Origin: Clostridia bacterium
GTDB lineage: Bacteria; Bacillota; Clostridia; Christensenellales; Aristaeellaceae
Length of the DNA stretch: 64,000 bases
Direction: 5' to 3'
NCBI GenBank assembly: GCA_017543905.1
Contig: JAFYFC010000020.1
Span: forward strand, 18,808 to 82,807
The notes below the pieces were generated by a model that saw only the letters and a list, made by a program, of their open reading frames with translations, made no database searches and was not told where the DNA came from. A program made the translations under genes and the position numbers. The stretch's first letter is position 1; every line of letters begins with the position of its first letter. Shown here one piece after another: positions 43,203-51,055 of this stretch.

Positions 43203-44656
43203 GCTTTCCGTCTCCTTTGTTTTGAGCGGCGGCCGACGCTTACGAGTATTTTCAAGGCCGCGATAAGCACTATTACTCCTATCGCAACAGGTATCAGATA
43301 CTGCTTGAGGGTCGCGTTTCTCACCTTTTCAAGCGCCTTTGAATAATACTTGCGGTCGTCGCCGAGCTTCAGGTATTCCAGCGCGCCTTCCGCGTCGCCT
43401 TCTCTGAGCATCACCCGTCCTATGCCCGAATACGCCAGAAACAGGTTTTGATTGTAAGCCAGCGCTTCGCGCCAGTAAACCTCCGCCGCCGCATAGTCGT
43501 ATTCGTACTGCGTGCGCACTGCGTTCATAAGCGCGCGCCCGTAATCCGTCACCGCGAACACCTCTATGGATTCGGCAGTCGAGTCGATGACCATTATGCG
43601 GTCCTCGAGGAAGTCCACGTCCACCGGTCCTCTGAAATAGCCCTCGCGGTTGCCAGGGCCACCCATTATGAACAGCAGCTTGCCGTCCTCGTTATAAGCG
43701 AACACGCGGCTGCGCGTGGTATCCAGACAGATATATACGCCGAAATCGTTCACGTCCACCGCCACGAATTCGCTTGCCCCGGTCGGCGCGCCGGTAGAGG
43801 TCACCTGATTTATCCACAGATCTCCGCAGGGAAAAACGTCGTCGTCATCCACGCGCAGAATGTTCTCGCCCTTCGCGTTCAGGCGCATTACGGATTCCGC
43901 CGCGGAGGACGACTGTACGGTCGCGAATATGAAGCCATCCGAATCTATGCACAGGTTTGTAAAGTCGGTAGGCAGCCACAAGGACTGCTTCGAGCGCTGC
44001 GTGCTTGTGGCGACAGAACGCCAGAACAGGTCCCACAGGTTGAACTGTACCTCATTCACGCCGTAGAAGTTGGCGAACGTGCCGTCGGGATTAAGCTGCA
44101 CTATGCCCTCGTACATGCCCTTCGCCACTACGAACAGACGCCCCGCGTCGTCCACGACAATCTGTGTCGGACGGTATTTCACGGCGGCGTCGACGCCCGT
44201 GATGCCCGGCTCGGCCAGTATGCGGATAAGCTCGTTCTCCGCTGAGAAATGCAGAATGCGGCTGCGGTTGGGCTCGCATATGTAATAGTCGCCGTCGTCT
44301 GTTACGAATATACCCTCGTTCGAGTCGAAGCTCGTCTTGCCGCCGTCAAGCCCCGTATAGTCCGCAGATACGTATAATACCTCGAACTCCTCTGTCATTA
44401 TGATAAGCTGCGAAGTGCAGGAAATGTATATTTTTCCGTTTTTGGCGCACGCAGAGCGCATCGCCTTGAGGTTATTGATCTCCTCGAAGTCGCACGCCAT
44501 ATAGCTCCGCTCGTGTATGTACGCAGGCGGGGCCGGCACGGCCTTGCCGTTTGAGTCGTAGAGATAATTGGACGAGCCCGAATAACCGTCCTGAGCGTAT
44601 GCAAGGCAGGAAAGAACAGTCAGTGCCGCGCAAATAACAGCGATTATACGTTTCAT
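43199..44656 (-). CDS. exported NHL-like beta-propeller protein with TPR and C-terminal membrane anchor
   Basis: A 485-residue protein: signal sequence (1-20), a repeated beta-propeller (about 60-370), helix-rich TPR-like repeats (about 385-445: YDYAAAEVYWREALAYNQN, YSGIGRVMLREGDAEGALE), then a membrane helix (450-470) and a basic tail GRRSKQRRRKA. Propeller blades show the NHL pattern, for example GIFVTDDGDYYICEPNRSRI, IVVDDAGRLFVVAKG, LCIDSDGFIFATV and DFLEDRIMVIDS. The signal could end at AYA/QD or, less likely, at a lipobox-like VLSC. So the propeller faces outward and is tethered at both possible ends. It may bind glycan or assemble the permeases; unknown. Confidence 0.78.
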   Translation of the reverse strand: MKRIIAVICAALTVLSCLAYAQDGYSGSSNYLYDSNGKAVPAPPAYIHERSYMACDFEEINNLKAMRSACAKNGKIYISCTSQLIIMTEEFEVLYVSADYTGLDGGKTSFDSNEGIFVTDDGDYYICEPNRSRILHFSAENELIRILAEPGITGVDAAVKYRPTQIVVDDAGRLFVVAKGMYEGIVQLNPDGTFANFYGVNEVQFNLWDLFWRSVATSTQRSKQSLWLPTDFTNLCIDSDGFIFATVQSSSAAESVMRLNAKGENILRVDDDDVFPCGDLWINQVTSTGAPTGASEFVAVDVNDFGVYICLDTTRSRVFAYNEDGKLLFIMGGPGNREGYFRGPVDVDFLEDRIMVIDSTAESIEVFAVTDYGRALMNAVRTQYEYDYAAAEVYWREALAYNQNLFLAYSGIGRVMLREGDAEGALEYLKLGDDRKYYSKALEKVRNATLKQYLIPVAIGVIVLIAALKILVSVGRRSKQRRRKA

Positions 44657-44668
44657 CTGACGCCCTCC

Positions 44669-45583
44669 TTATTCTTTTATGCCCGAGGTAGCCATGGTTT
44701 CCATGACATTCGACTGAGAGATTATAAACGCCGCGAGCGGAACGATGAACATAAACAGCGCGCTGGCTGCCACGACGCCGGTTCTCGCCACGCCGGAGCC
44801 GGAAAGGTTCTGCAGCATCGCCGCGAGAGGCTTTCTGCTCTCGGTATAAATGAAGTTGCCCGCGCTGTTGCCCCAGAGGCTCTGGAAGCATACTATGAAC
44901 AGCGTTATCCACGCAGGCTTGACCGCCGGCATGATTATGCGCCACAGCATGCCGAAATAGCTGGAGCCGTCGATGGAGGCCGCGTCTATAAGCGCCGTGG
45001 GCACCTGCTCCATGAAGTTTTTCATAAGGAACAGTCCCAGCGGGAGGGAAAACGCGGGGAATATGACCGCCCAGTACGTGTCCACCAGATTCAGCTTGCT
45101 CATAATCATGTATGTGGGCACCGCGGTGACCGAGGAGGCGAACATGAGCGAGTAGACTATGATCTTGCTCATGAACGCGGAGCCCGGAAAGCGGAATTTG
45201 GAAAGCGGGAACGCCGCCATCGACGCCAGCATGATGTGCCCCACGCAGCCCATCAGCACTATGAACAAAGTGTTGAACAGGTAGCGCATGAACGGCACCA
45301 GCGAATCCTCGAGTATCGTGAACAGGTCCGAGAAGTTGTCGGTGGTGGGCTGTATGACGAACAGGCGCGGCGGATAAATAAACAGCTCGTTTATAGGCTT
45401 GAATGCGTTCGAAACCATAAACACCACCGGGAACAGCGATATAATGGCGAATACCAGCAGGCAAATAAGCAGCATTAAACTGCCCTTTACCGAGCGGTTC
45501 GAACGCTTGTTTGTAAGGAAGCGGCCTATCGCAGTATGTGAAAAGCGCAGGGAACGCACCTTTTCGGTCTTTGTGCCTGCCAT
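44669..45583 (-). CDS. sugar ABC importer permease (MalG-like), pair A
   Basis: Six-helix CUT1 permease of 304 residues. EAA loop: IDAASIDGSSYFGMLW followed by RIIMP. It begins two bases after... its partner's stop (45585), so the two are translated together. It is followed within 12 bases by the propeller gene. With 45585-46517 it forms permease pair A. Confidence 0.93.
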   Translation of the reverse strand: MAGTKTEKVRSLRFSHTAIGRFLTNKRSNRSVKGSLMLLICLLVFAIISLFPVVFMVSNAFKPINELFIYPPRLFVIQPTTDNFSDLFTILEDSLVPFMRYLFNTLFIVLMGCVGHIMLASMAAFPLSKFRFPGSAFMSKIIVYSLMFASSVTAVPTYMIMSKLNLVDTYWAVIFPAFSLPLGLFLMKNFMEQVPTALIDAASIDGSSYFGMLWRIIMPAVKPAWITLFIVCFQSLWGNSAGNFIYTESRKPLAAMLQNLSGSGVARTGVVAASALFMFIVPLAAFIISQSNVMETMATSGIKE

Positions 45584-45584
45584 A

Positions 45585-46517
45585 TCACGTTCCCACCTTT
45601 CCTATCCATTTCTGAATAAGCACGTTGAGCCCCAGCATTATGAAGAACAGTATAACCGCTATCGAACACGCGTAACCCATCTCGAGCCTTATAATGCCGT
45701 AGTCGTTTAAATGGTTTATGATAGTGTGCGTAGCGTAGTTCGTGGAGGGGAAGCCGTTAAGCGCCACGGTTATATCCGCCACTGCGAGCGAATTCGTGAT
45801 AGACATGACCGCGCCGAAGAGCAGCTGCGGCTTCATGTTCGGCAGCGTCACATACCAAAGCTCCTGCCAGCGGTTCTTGATACCGTCTACCTCTGCGGCC
45901 TCGTACTGCGCTTTCTCGACGCCCTGCAGACCCGCGATGAAGCTTAAAAAGCCGACGCCGAGGCTCATCCACAGCGATACGAGGATGACCACCGCCATCA
46001 TGTAATTGGAATCCTTGAGCCAGAGTATCGGTTCGCTTATAAGCCCCCAGTTGAGCAGTCGCGAGTTTATAAAGCCGTACGGATCGCCGGAAAACAGCTG
46101 CGTGAACACCACGTATGCGTTGCCCGATATCGAGGGCGCGTAAAAGATCACGGTAAGTATCGTCCTGAGCACGCGCGGCAGCTCGTTTATGAGCCACGCC
46201 ATCAGAAACGAAAATACGTAGCCGAACGGACCTATGAAAAGCGCGAGTATAAACGTGTTTTTGACCGCGGTCAGGAAAATCGCGTCGTCCAGAATAAGGT
46301 CCACGTAGTTCTTGAACCAGATGAATTTCGGCGGCTGCAGCACGTTGTAGTCCATGAAGCTCAGGTATATGCTCATTCCGACCGGCAGCACCGTGAATAC
46401 CGTGAAAAACAGCATAAACGGCGTAACCATCATATACAGCTGCCTGCTCTTTTTTATTGTATGGCGGGTGTACTGCCATTTCGTCATGCCGCGAACCCCG
46501 GCGCCTGTTTCAGCCAT
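45585..46517 (-). CDS. sugar ABC importer permease (MalF/UgpA-like), pair A
   Basis: Six-helix CUT1 permease, 310 residues. EAA loop: YEAAEVDGIKNRWQELW with YVTLP after it. AAAGGAG lies seven bases before the ATG. It starts 11 bases after the stop of the large CBM/binding-protein fusion and is its most likely membrane partner. Confidence 0.93.
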   Translation of the reverse strand: MAETGAGVRGMTKWQYTRHTIKKSRQLYMMVTPFMLFFTVFTVLPVGMSIYLSFMDYNVLQPPKFIWFKNYVDLILDDAIFLTAVKNTFILALFIGPFGYVFSFLMAWLINELPRVLRTILTVIFYAPSISGNAYVVFTQLFSGDPYGFINSRLLNWGLISEPILWLKDSNYMMAVVILVSLWMSLGVGFLSFIAGLQGVEKAQYEAAEVDGIKNRWQELWYVTLPNMKPQLLFGAVMSITNSLAVADITVALNGFPSTNYATHTIINHLNDYGIIRLEMGYACSIAVILFFIMLGLNVLIQKWIGKVGT

Positions 46518-46528
46518 CTTCGTCTCCT

Positions 46529-49378
46529 TTATTCAGCGGTATCAAGCCCGAACTCCTCGCGCTTTTTCGTAATTTCCTTGTTTATCAGCTCGTTTTCCTC
46601 ATAGAGGGTATCGGCTGCGTTTTCATATTCGGTTATGACGGTGATGAACGCGTTGTAAATGTATCTGCCGGTTATATAGCCGCCCGGGACCTGCGGTATT
46701 CCGTGCAGGTCGTCTATGACCGCTTCGATCGTGGGGATCATGCTTTCCGGCCATACCGCAGCTTTATAGCTGTCGAGGTTCGCGACGAGATAGCGTCCCG
46801 CCGTTCCCAGCACCGCCTCCATTTCGCGCGCGTACGCGGTTTGCGTTTCGGCGCTCGTCCACCATTTGAGGAAATCCCAGCTTTCATTGACGGTGCAGTT
46901 TTTCTCGGCCATGTTCTTTATTATCATTGCGGAGGAGGTAACGCAGGGCACGTCGTGTCTTATACTGCCGTCCTCCATTTTGGTGCCCGGCACGCGCGCG
47001 ATCGTCCAGCTTCCGCGTATCTCAGGCGCGGAAACCGCAAGGGTGTTATAATAGTTTAGGTCGACTATGCCCACCGGTACCTCGCCTATTCTGAAGCGGG
47101 TAGTGAAGTCTATATCCTGCGGCAGATTGTGCTGCGTATAGAATTTAGTCCAGAATTTGAAGGCGTAGTTCGCTTCCGCCGTGTCGAACAGCGTCCGCGT
47201 ACCGTCCTGGGTATATATGTTCCCGCCGTTTTGGTAGAGTATGGCAAGGAACACGGTGTTTATCGCGCGGCTGTTGCCCATGGAAAGCGCCGCACCCAGC
47301 GTAGAAACCGGGTTCGTGTCCAGATATATCTCCATGTTGTTTTTTTCGAGTATGGGGATCATTTCGATAAGCTCCGCCCACGTTTCCGGCACGCTCAGTC
47401 CAAGCTGCTCCAGTATGTCTGTGCGCACGAACATCACCGGGTAGCTCATCTGATCCGGCAGACCGTACACGCCGTTTTCATATTCGCTCGAAAGCAGAGC
47501 GGCCTTGCTGAAGCGCGCGGCGACCTCTTCGTAGTCTTCAAACTGCGTAAGGTCGAGCGCCGCGTCGCGGAAGGCGAAATTCACGGGCGCGCTGTTTGCG
47601 ATCTGTATGGCGACGTCGGGGCCGTTGCCGGTCGCGGTCGCGGGCAGCACCACGTCCGAGCCGATCAGCTTCAGGTTTACGTTTATGCCGAACTCCGGCT
47701 CGAAACTTTCGTTTATAAGACGGCGGATAACGTCGAACTGGTCGCGGCCGGTCGAAAGCCACACGTCTATGGTTTTCCGGCTGTTTTTGCCGCTCGTGCC
47801 GCTCACGTTATAGTCGTTCGTGAAGGAGCCGACGAACGCGCGTATCGTGTGCCACGAATCCTCAAAAAAGTTCGCGTCCGCGCGGATAGAGGGAGCATTC
47901 GTGCCGTAAACCACAAAATAGTCCAGCTTGAGCGGCTGGTTCGTAAGATCCAGCACCGACTTGCCCATAGAGGTTATGCATTCCTTGAATGTGCTCAGCT
48001 GCTTTATGACCTTGTTTTCGTCGTAGGCGAGCTTGTCGATAAGCGCGATAAGACGCGTCATGCCCGCCGTGCGCTCTGAATTAGAGCCTGTAAGCACGGT
48101 TATGCGCTTTAGTATTTCGTCCACGCGCGTTCTGAAGCTCAGCAGACGCTCCGGCAAATCCTTTACGCGGGTAAAAAGCTGATAATCGCGGTAAGAGTCC
48201 GGACTCGAGCCTGTTATCGCGACTATCTCGCGGTACAGCGCGTTGAGCTCGCCCGTTACTTCGTTAAGGTCCGTGATTATGCTGCCCAGCGCGCCCAGCG
48301 ATACCTCGAGCTCTATGCGGTTTATTCCCTTTTCGAGATATATCCAGTAAGCGCGCACGAGCTTGCCGCCGGTTTCGTATTCGCCGAGCTCTCCGTACTG
48401 CCAGCTTCCGTCATAGTAGAAGCGCAGATCGTTCGCCTCTTCAAAAGGCACGGTGCCGTTCACAGTCAAGCGGCGCGTGGCGTACAGCCCGTGAAGGTCG
48501 CTCTGCTTGAAGCGCACGCCGATTTTGTACAGTCCGGCCTGCGGCGCGTCTATATCCCACGAGATCCATTCGCCCGGCTCGTTCCACGCGGAGCCGCCTA
48601 TCATGTTAAGAACTATGTACGTATAATGATAAGGCTCCGTAAGCGGAGACGTTCTGTCGTTAAGCGGATAAAAGCTCGGCCCGCTCTTGAGCGCCGCGTC
48701 CTCCGCCTGCAGCTTTATGGCTGCTCCCGAATAGTATTCAGCCCCGGCGGCGATATGCTCCGCGAGGTAGGCTTCGTACGTGAGGGTTTCCGGCGCGGGG
48801 CACAGTGTGATCGTCCCCAGTGTCATATCCTCGCGCTTCGATACTATGCGCAGCGTGTTTTCACCCTCGCTTAGCGCAAACAATAACGGCGACAGCACGT
48901 AGCCGCTGCTGTCGCTAACGTATACCTCGCGCCATTCGGGCGTTTCGATCTGCGGAGGGAAGGGCTGGTTGCCGTTTACCTTTTTATAGTCGTCGTTTTT
49001 ATTGTTCCACATGCGCGACAGGATTATGCTGCCACTCTCGGAGTAAGGAAGCTTTCCGTTAACGTATATCGCGCGCTGAATGTCCGCGCCCGTGCCCGCG
49101 CCGGGAAAATATCTGAGCTTGACCGCGTAAAGCGCGCTTTCGGGAACTGTTAGCTTATATTCGACCCAGCCTGAGGAGGCCGTATACAGACTGCCGTCTT
49201 CAGATGTATAAAACCCGTCCATCTGAATGTCTGAGTAATCGGAAGGGATTATCGATATCTCGCGCTCGGCCGAAGCGAGCTCCGTTCCGGAAATAAAGTC
49301 GCGGTAGGCATCTCCCTCCGCGGCGCACACGACAAGCGCAAGCAAAACGAGCGTCAGAAAAACACAGCGCAGTTTCAT
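46529..49378 (-). CDS. giant extracellular binding protein: two carbohydrate-binding-like domains fused to a CUT1 solute-binding domain
   Basis: A 949-residue exported protein, about twice the usual binding-protein size. After the signal peptide (about 1-20; the cysteine there is preceded by Val, so no lipobox) come two beta-sandwich domains of CBM6/35 style: about 25-180 (ALYAVKLRYFPGAG, YVNGKLPYSESG) and 185-340 (GLYKIGVRFKQSDLHG, RLTVNGTVPFEEAN). A helical spacer spans about 350-510 (LPERLLSFRTRVDEIL). Residues about 525-930 are the solute-binding domain (DVWLSTGRDQFDVIRRLIN, LYQNGGNIYTQDG, AMIIKNMAEKNC, WDFLKWWTSAETQ). GAGG lies nine bases before ATG 49378; an ATG at 49384 is too close to it. 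Lies between the main binding protein and permease pair A. Confidence 0.88.
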   Translation of the reverse strand: MKLRCVFLTLVLLALVVCAAEGDAYRDFISGTELASAEREISIIPSDYSDIQMDGFYTSEDGSLYTASSGWVEYKLTVPESALYAVKLRYFPGAGTGADIQRAIYVNGKLPYSESGSIILSRMWNNKNDDYKKVNGNQPFPPQIETPEWREVYVSDSSGYVLSPLLFALSEGENTLRIVSKREDMTLGTITLCPAPETLTYEAYLAEHIAAGAEYYSGAAIKLQAEDAALKSGPSFYPLNDRTSPLTEPYHYTYIVLNMIGGSAWNEPGEWISWDIDAPQAGLYKIGVRFKQSDLHGLYATRRLTVNGTVPFEEANDLRFYYDGSWQYGELGEYETGGKLVRAYWIYLEKGINRIELEVSLGALGSIITDLNEVTGELNALYREIVAITGSSPDSYRDYQLFTRVKDLPERLLSFRTRVDEILKRITVLTGSNSERTAGMTRLIALIDKLAYDENKVIKQLSTFKECITSMGKSVLDLTNQPLKLDYFVVYGTNAPSIRADANFFEDSWHTIRAFVGSFTNDYNVSGTSGKNSRKTIDVWLSTGRDQFDVIRRLINESFEPEFGINVNLKLIGSDVVLPATATGNGPDVAIQIANSAPVNFAFRDAALDLTQFEDYEEVAARFSKAALLSSEYENGVYGLPDQMSYPVMFVRTDILEQLGLSVPETWAELIEMIPILEKNNMEIYLDTNPVSTLGAALSMGNSRAINTVFLAILYQNGGNIYTQDGTRTLFDTAEANYAFKFWTKFYTQHNLPQDIDFTTRFRIGEVPVGIVDLNYYNTLAVSAPEIRGSWTIARVPGTKMEDGSIRHDVPCVTSSAMIIKNMAEKNCTVNESWDFLKWWTSAETQTAYAREMEAVLGTAGRYLVANLDSYKAAVWPESMIPTIEAVIDDLHGIPQVPGGYITGRYIYNAFITVITEYENAADTLYEENELINKEITKKREEFGLDTAE

Positions 49379-49453
49379 CAGCATTAACCTCGGTTTAAGT
49401 ATTGTGCCCACTGCTCCGCGCCGCGTCAGGCGGCGCAGAGCACAAGGTACATT

Positions 49454-49496
49454 TAAAGAAAAAGGTCTCCGGACGCCGAAGAGTCAGGAGACCTTT
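49454..49496 (-). terminator. intrinsic terminator/attenuator inside the transport cluster
   Basis: On the minus strand AAAGGTCTCC and GGAGACCTTT (plus 49487-49496 and 49461-49470) pair perfectly around a 16-base loop and are followed by a T-rich stretch. It lies between the highly expressed binding protein and the rest of the cluster, so it probably lets only part of the transcripts continue. Confidence 0.85.
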
Positions 49497-49507
49497 GGAG
49501 CTATGCT

Positions 49508-50932
49508 TTATTTGACGCCGGCGTCGACCAGATCGGCCTCGATCTGGGGAGCGATGGCCTCGAGCACCGCACGCATGGAGAGATTGTCATACACGGCATA
49601 GCGGATTGCGTTGCCGAACCAGTTGATCTTCTCATGGTCGTTGTAGGTGCAGTCAAGCATGTCAGCATTGCCGAAGGAGACGTAGTTATTGAAGATAACA
49701 CGCTCAGACAGCCAGTTGAAGATGATAGCGTCCTCTTCGTAGTTGAAGGCGCCCATATTGATCTCGCCCTCTTCCTCAGCGCCGTCCGCCTTGGCAGCGA
49801 GGCTCGCCTGAGACTCTTCGCTTACGAACAGGTCGTAGGTGAGGTTTACGAGAGCTTCTGTCAGGTAATCCTTGTCGATGCCCGGGAAGTCGTTCTCTAC
49901 GCCGGACAGGATGGTGCCCATACAGCCGTAATCATAGAACGCCGCGCGGTAGTTATCGGAAAGGGTATGGTAGTCGTTGTTCTCGATGGTCACGTTGGAG
50001 CCCCACGGATATGGTGCAAAGCCCCAATCGATGCCGTTGTTGTTCAGACCGCCGAACTGCCAGCCGGCACGGTGGGTCATCGCGACCTCGACGCCCTGAT
50101 CGAACGTGGCGGAGGGAGTGCCCCAGTTGTCATAGCTGCCGTTCTCGGTCACGTTGGGCATGCGGCATACGCCTGCATTAAAGAGCTTCTGGAGGAACTC
50201 CATGGTCTCGATGTAAGCGTCGCTGGTCATGGTGAGCTCGAGAGTGTCGGAAATCGGCATGGTGCCGTTTGCAGTGGAGGCGAAAATGGACCAGTAGTTG
50301 GGATCGATGAAGAACGCATAGTCGCCCTCGGGCAGCTTGCTCTGCAGCTCGACGAGATAGTTATAGAAATCGTCGTAGCTCCAGGTGCCGTTCAGGAACA
50401 TCTCGGTGGGAGTGTATTCCATGCCCGCTTCCTCGATCATGGCCTTGTTGTAGACCAGACCTTCGGTTCCCGGATAACCGGTCGTGAAGCCGTATACAGC
50501 GTCGCCGGAGGTCGCAATGTGCTTGAGGCCTTCGGGGATCTTGATGGTATCGAGCGCCTTGGAGATGTCTACCAGACCGTCGTTCGCAGCCATCGTGATG
50601 ATCCACATTCCGGAGAAGTTGTTGGTGATGTGCCAGGCGGGGCTGCCGGACGCGATGGACTGCAGCCACTCAGTGGTGAACTCGTCGTACTCGACAGTGG
50701 GGGAGTAGAACGCGAAATCGCAGTTGTACTTCGCCTTCGCCGCCTCAAAAATCGGCAGATACTTGTCGATGTTGACCTTATCGGTATCCTCGGAATAGGG
50801 ATTCGGGAAATCCCAGAGGCGTACCTTCACGGTCATGCCCTGCAGGTCATAGGTTTTCTCTTCCTCGCCGAAGCTGACGGCCAGAGTAGCCATCATGGCA
50901 AGCACGAGAACCAGACAAAGCAGTTTCTTCAT
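49508..50932 (-). CDS. extracellular solute-binding protein, first gene of the double-permease cluster
   Basis: A 474-residue secreted sugar-binding protein (family 1 type). Signal peptide about 1-22 with an SPase I type end (VSFG/EEE) and no cysteine, so it is not a lipoprotein. Binding-protein features include ASGSPAWHITNNFSGMW and YGFTTGYPGTEGLVYNKAMI. Isoleucine is mostly ATC, as in the other stand-alone binding protein, which suggests very strong expression. A near-consensus promoter lies 52 bases upstream with a palindrome just after the start of transcription, and a terminator follows. AAAGGAGG is ten bases before the ATG. Confidence 0.93.
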   Translation of the reverse strand: MKKLLCLVLVLAMMATLAVSFGEEEKTYDLQGMTVKVRLWDFPNPYSEDTDKVNIDKYLPIFEAAKAKYNCDFAFYSPTVEYDEFTTEWLQSIASGSPAWHITNNFSGMWIITMAANDGLVDISKALDTIKIPEGLKHIATSGDAVYGFTTGYPGTEGLVYNKAMIEEAGMEYTPTEMFLNGTWSYDDFYNYLVELQSKLPEGDYAFFIDPNYWSIFASTANGTMPISDTLELTMTSDAYIETMEFLQKLFNAGVCRMPNVTENGSYDNWGTPSATFDQGVEVAMTHRAGWQFGGLNNNGIDWGFAPYPWGSNVTIENNDYHTLSDNYRAAFYDYGCMGTILSGVENDFPGIDKDYLTEALVNLTYDLFVSEESQASLAAKADGAEEEGEINMGAFNYEEDAIIFNWLSERVIFNNYVSFGNADMLDCTYNDHEKINWFGNAIRYAVYDNLSMRAVLEAIAPQIEADLVDAGVK

Positions 50933-50956
50933 GCGTGTGTTTCCTCCTTTTATTTT

Positions 50957-50973
50957 GGCATGTCATGCATGCC
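50957..50973. promoter_or_regulatory. interrupted palindrome just downstream of the binding-protein promoter
   Basis: GGCATG and CATGCC (50957-50962, 50968-50973) around TCATG, lying at roughly +4 to +20 of the transcript. It could be an operator or a small 5'UTR hairpin. The regulator is unknown. Confidence 0.45.
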
Positions 50974-50983
50974 TTGTTTTTGT

Positions 50984-51012
50984 ATTTTAACACAAACAGA
51001 ACAGCATGTCAA
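50984..51012 (-). promoter_or_regulatory. strong promoter of the double-permease transport cluster
   Basis: Minus strand: TTGACA (51007-51012), 17 bases, TAAAAT (50984-50989). Consensus -35 and ideal spacing. Confidence 0.82.
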
Positions 51013-51055
51013 TAGAAAAATTACGATTATTTATCAAAATGCTGTGTCCGTTAAT

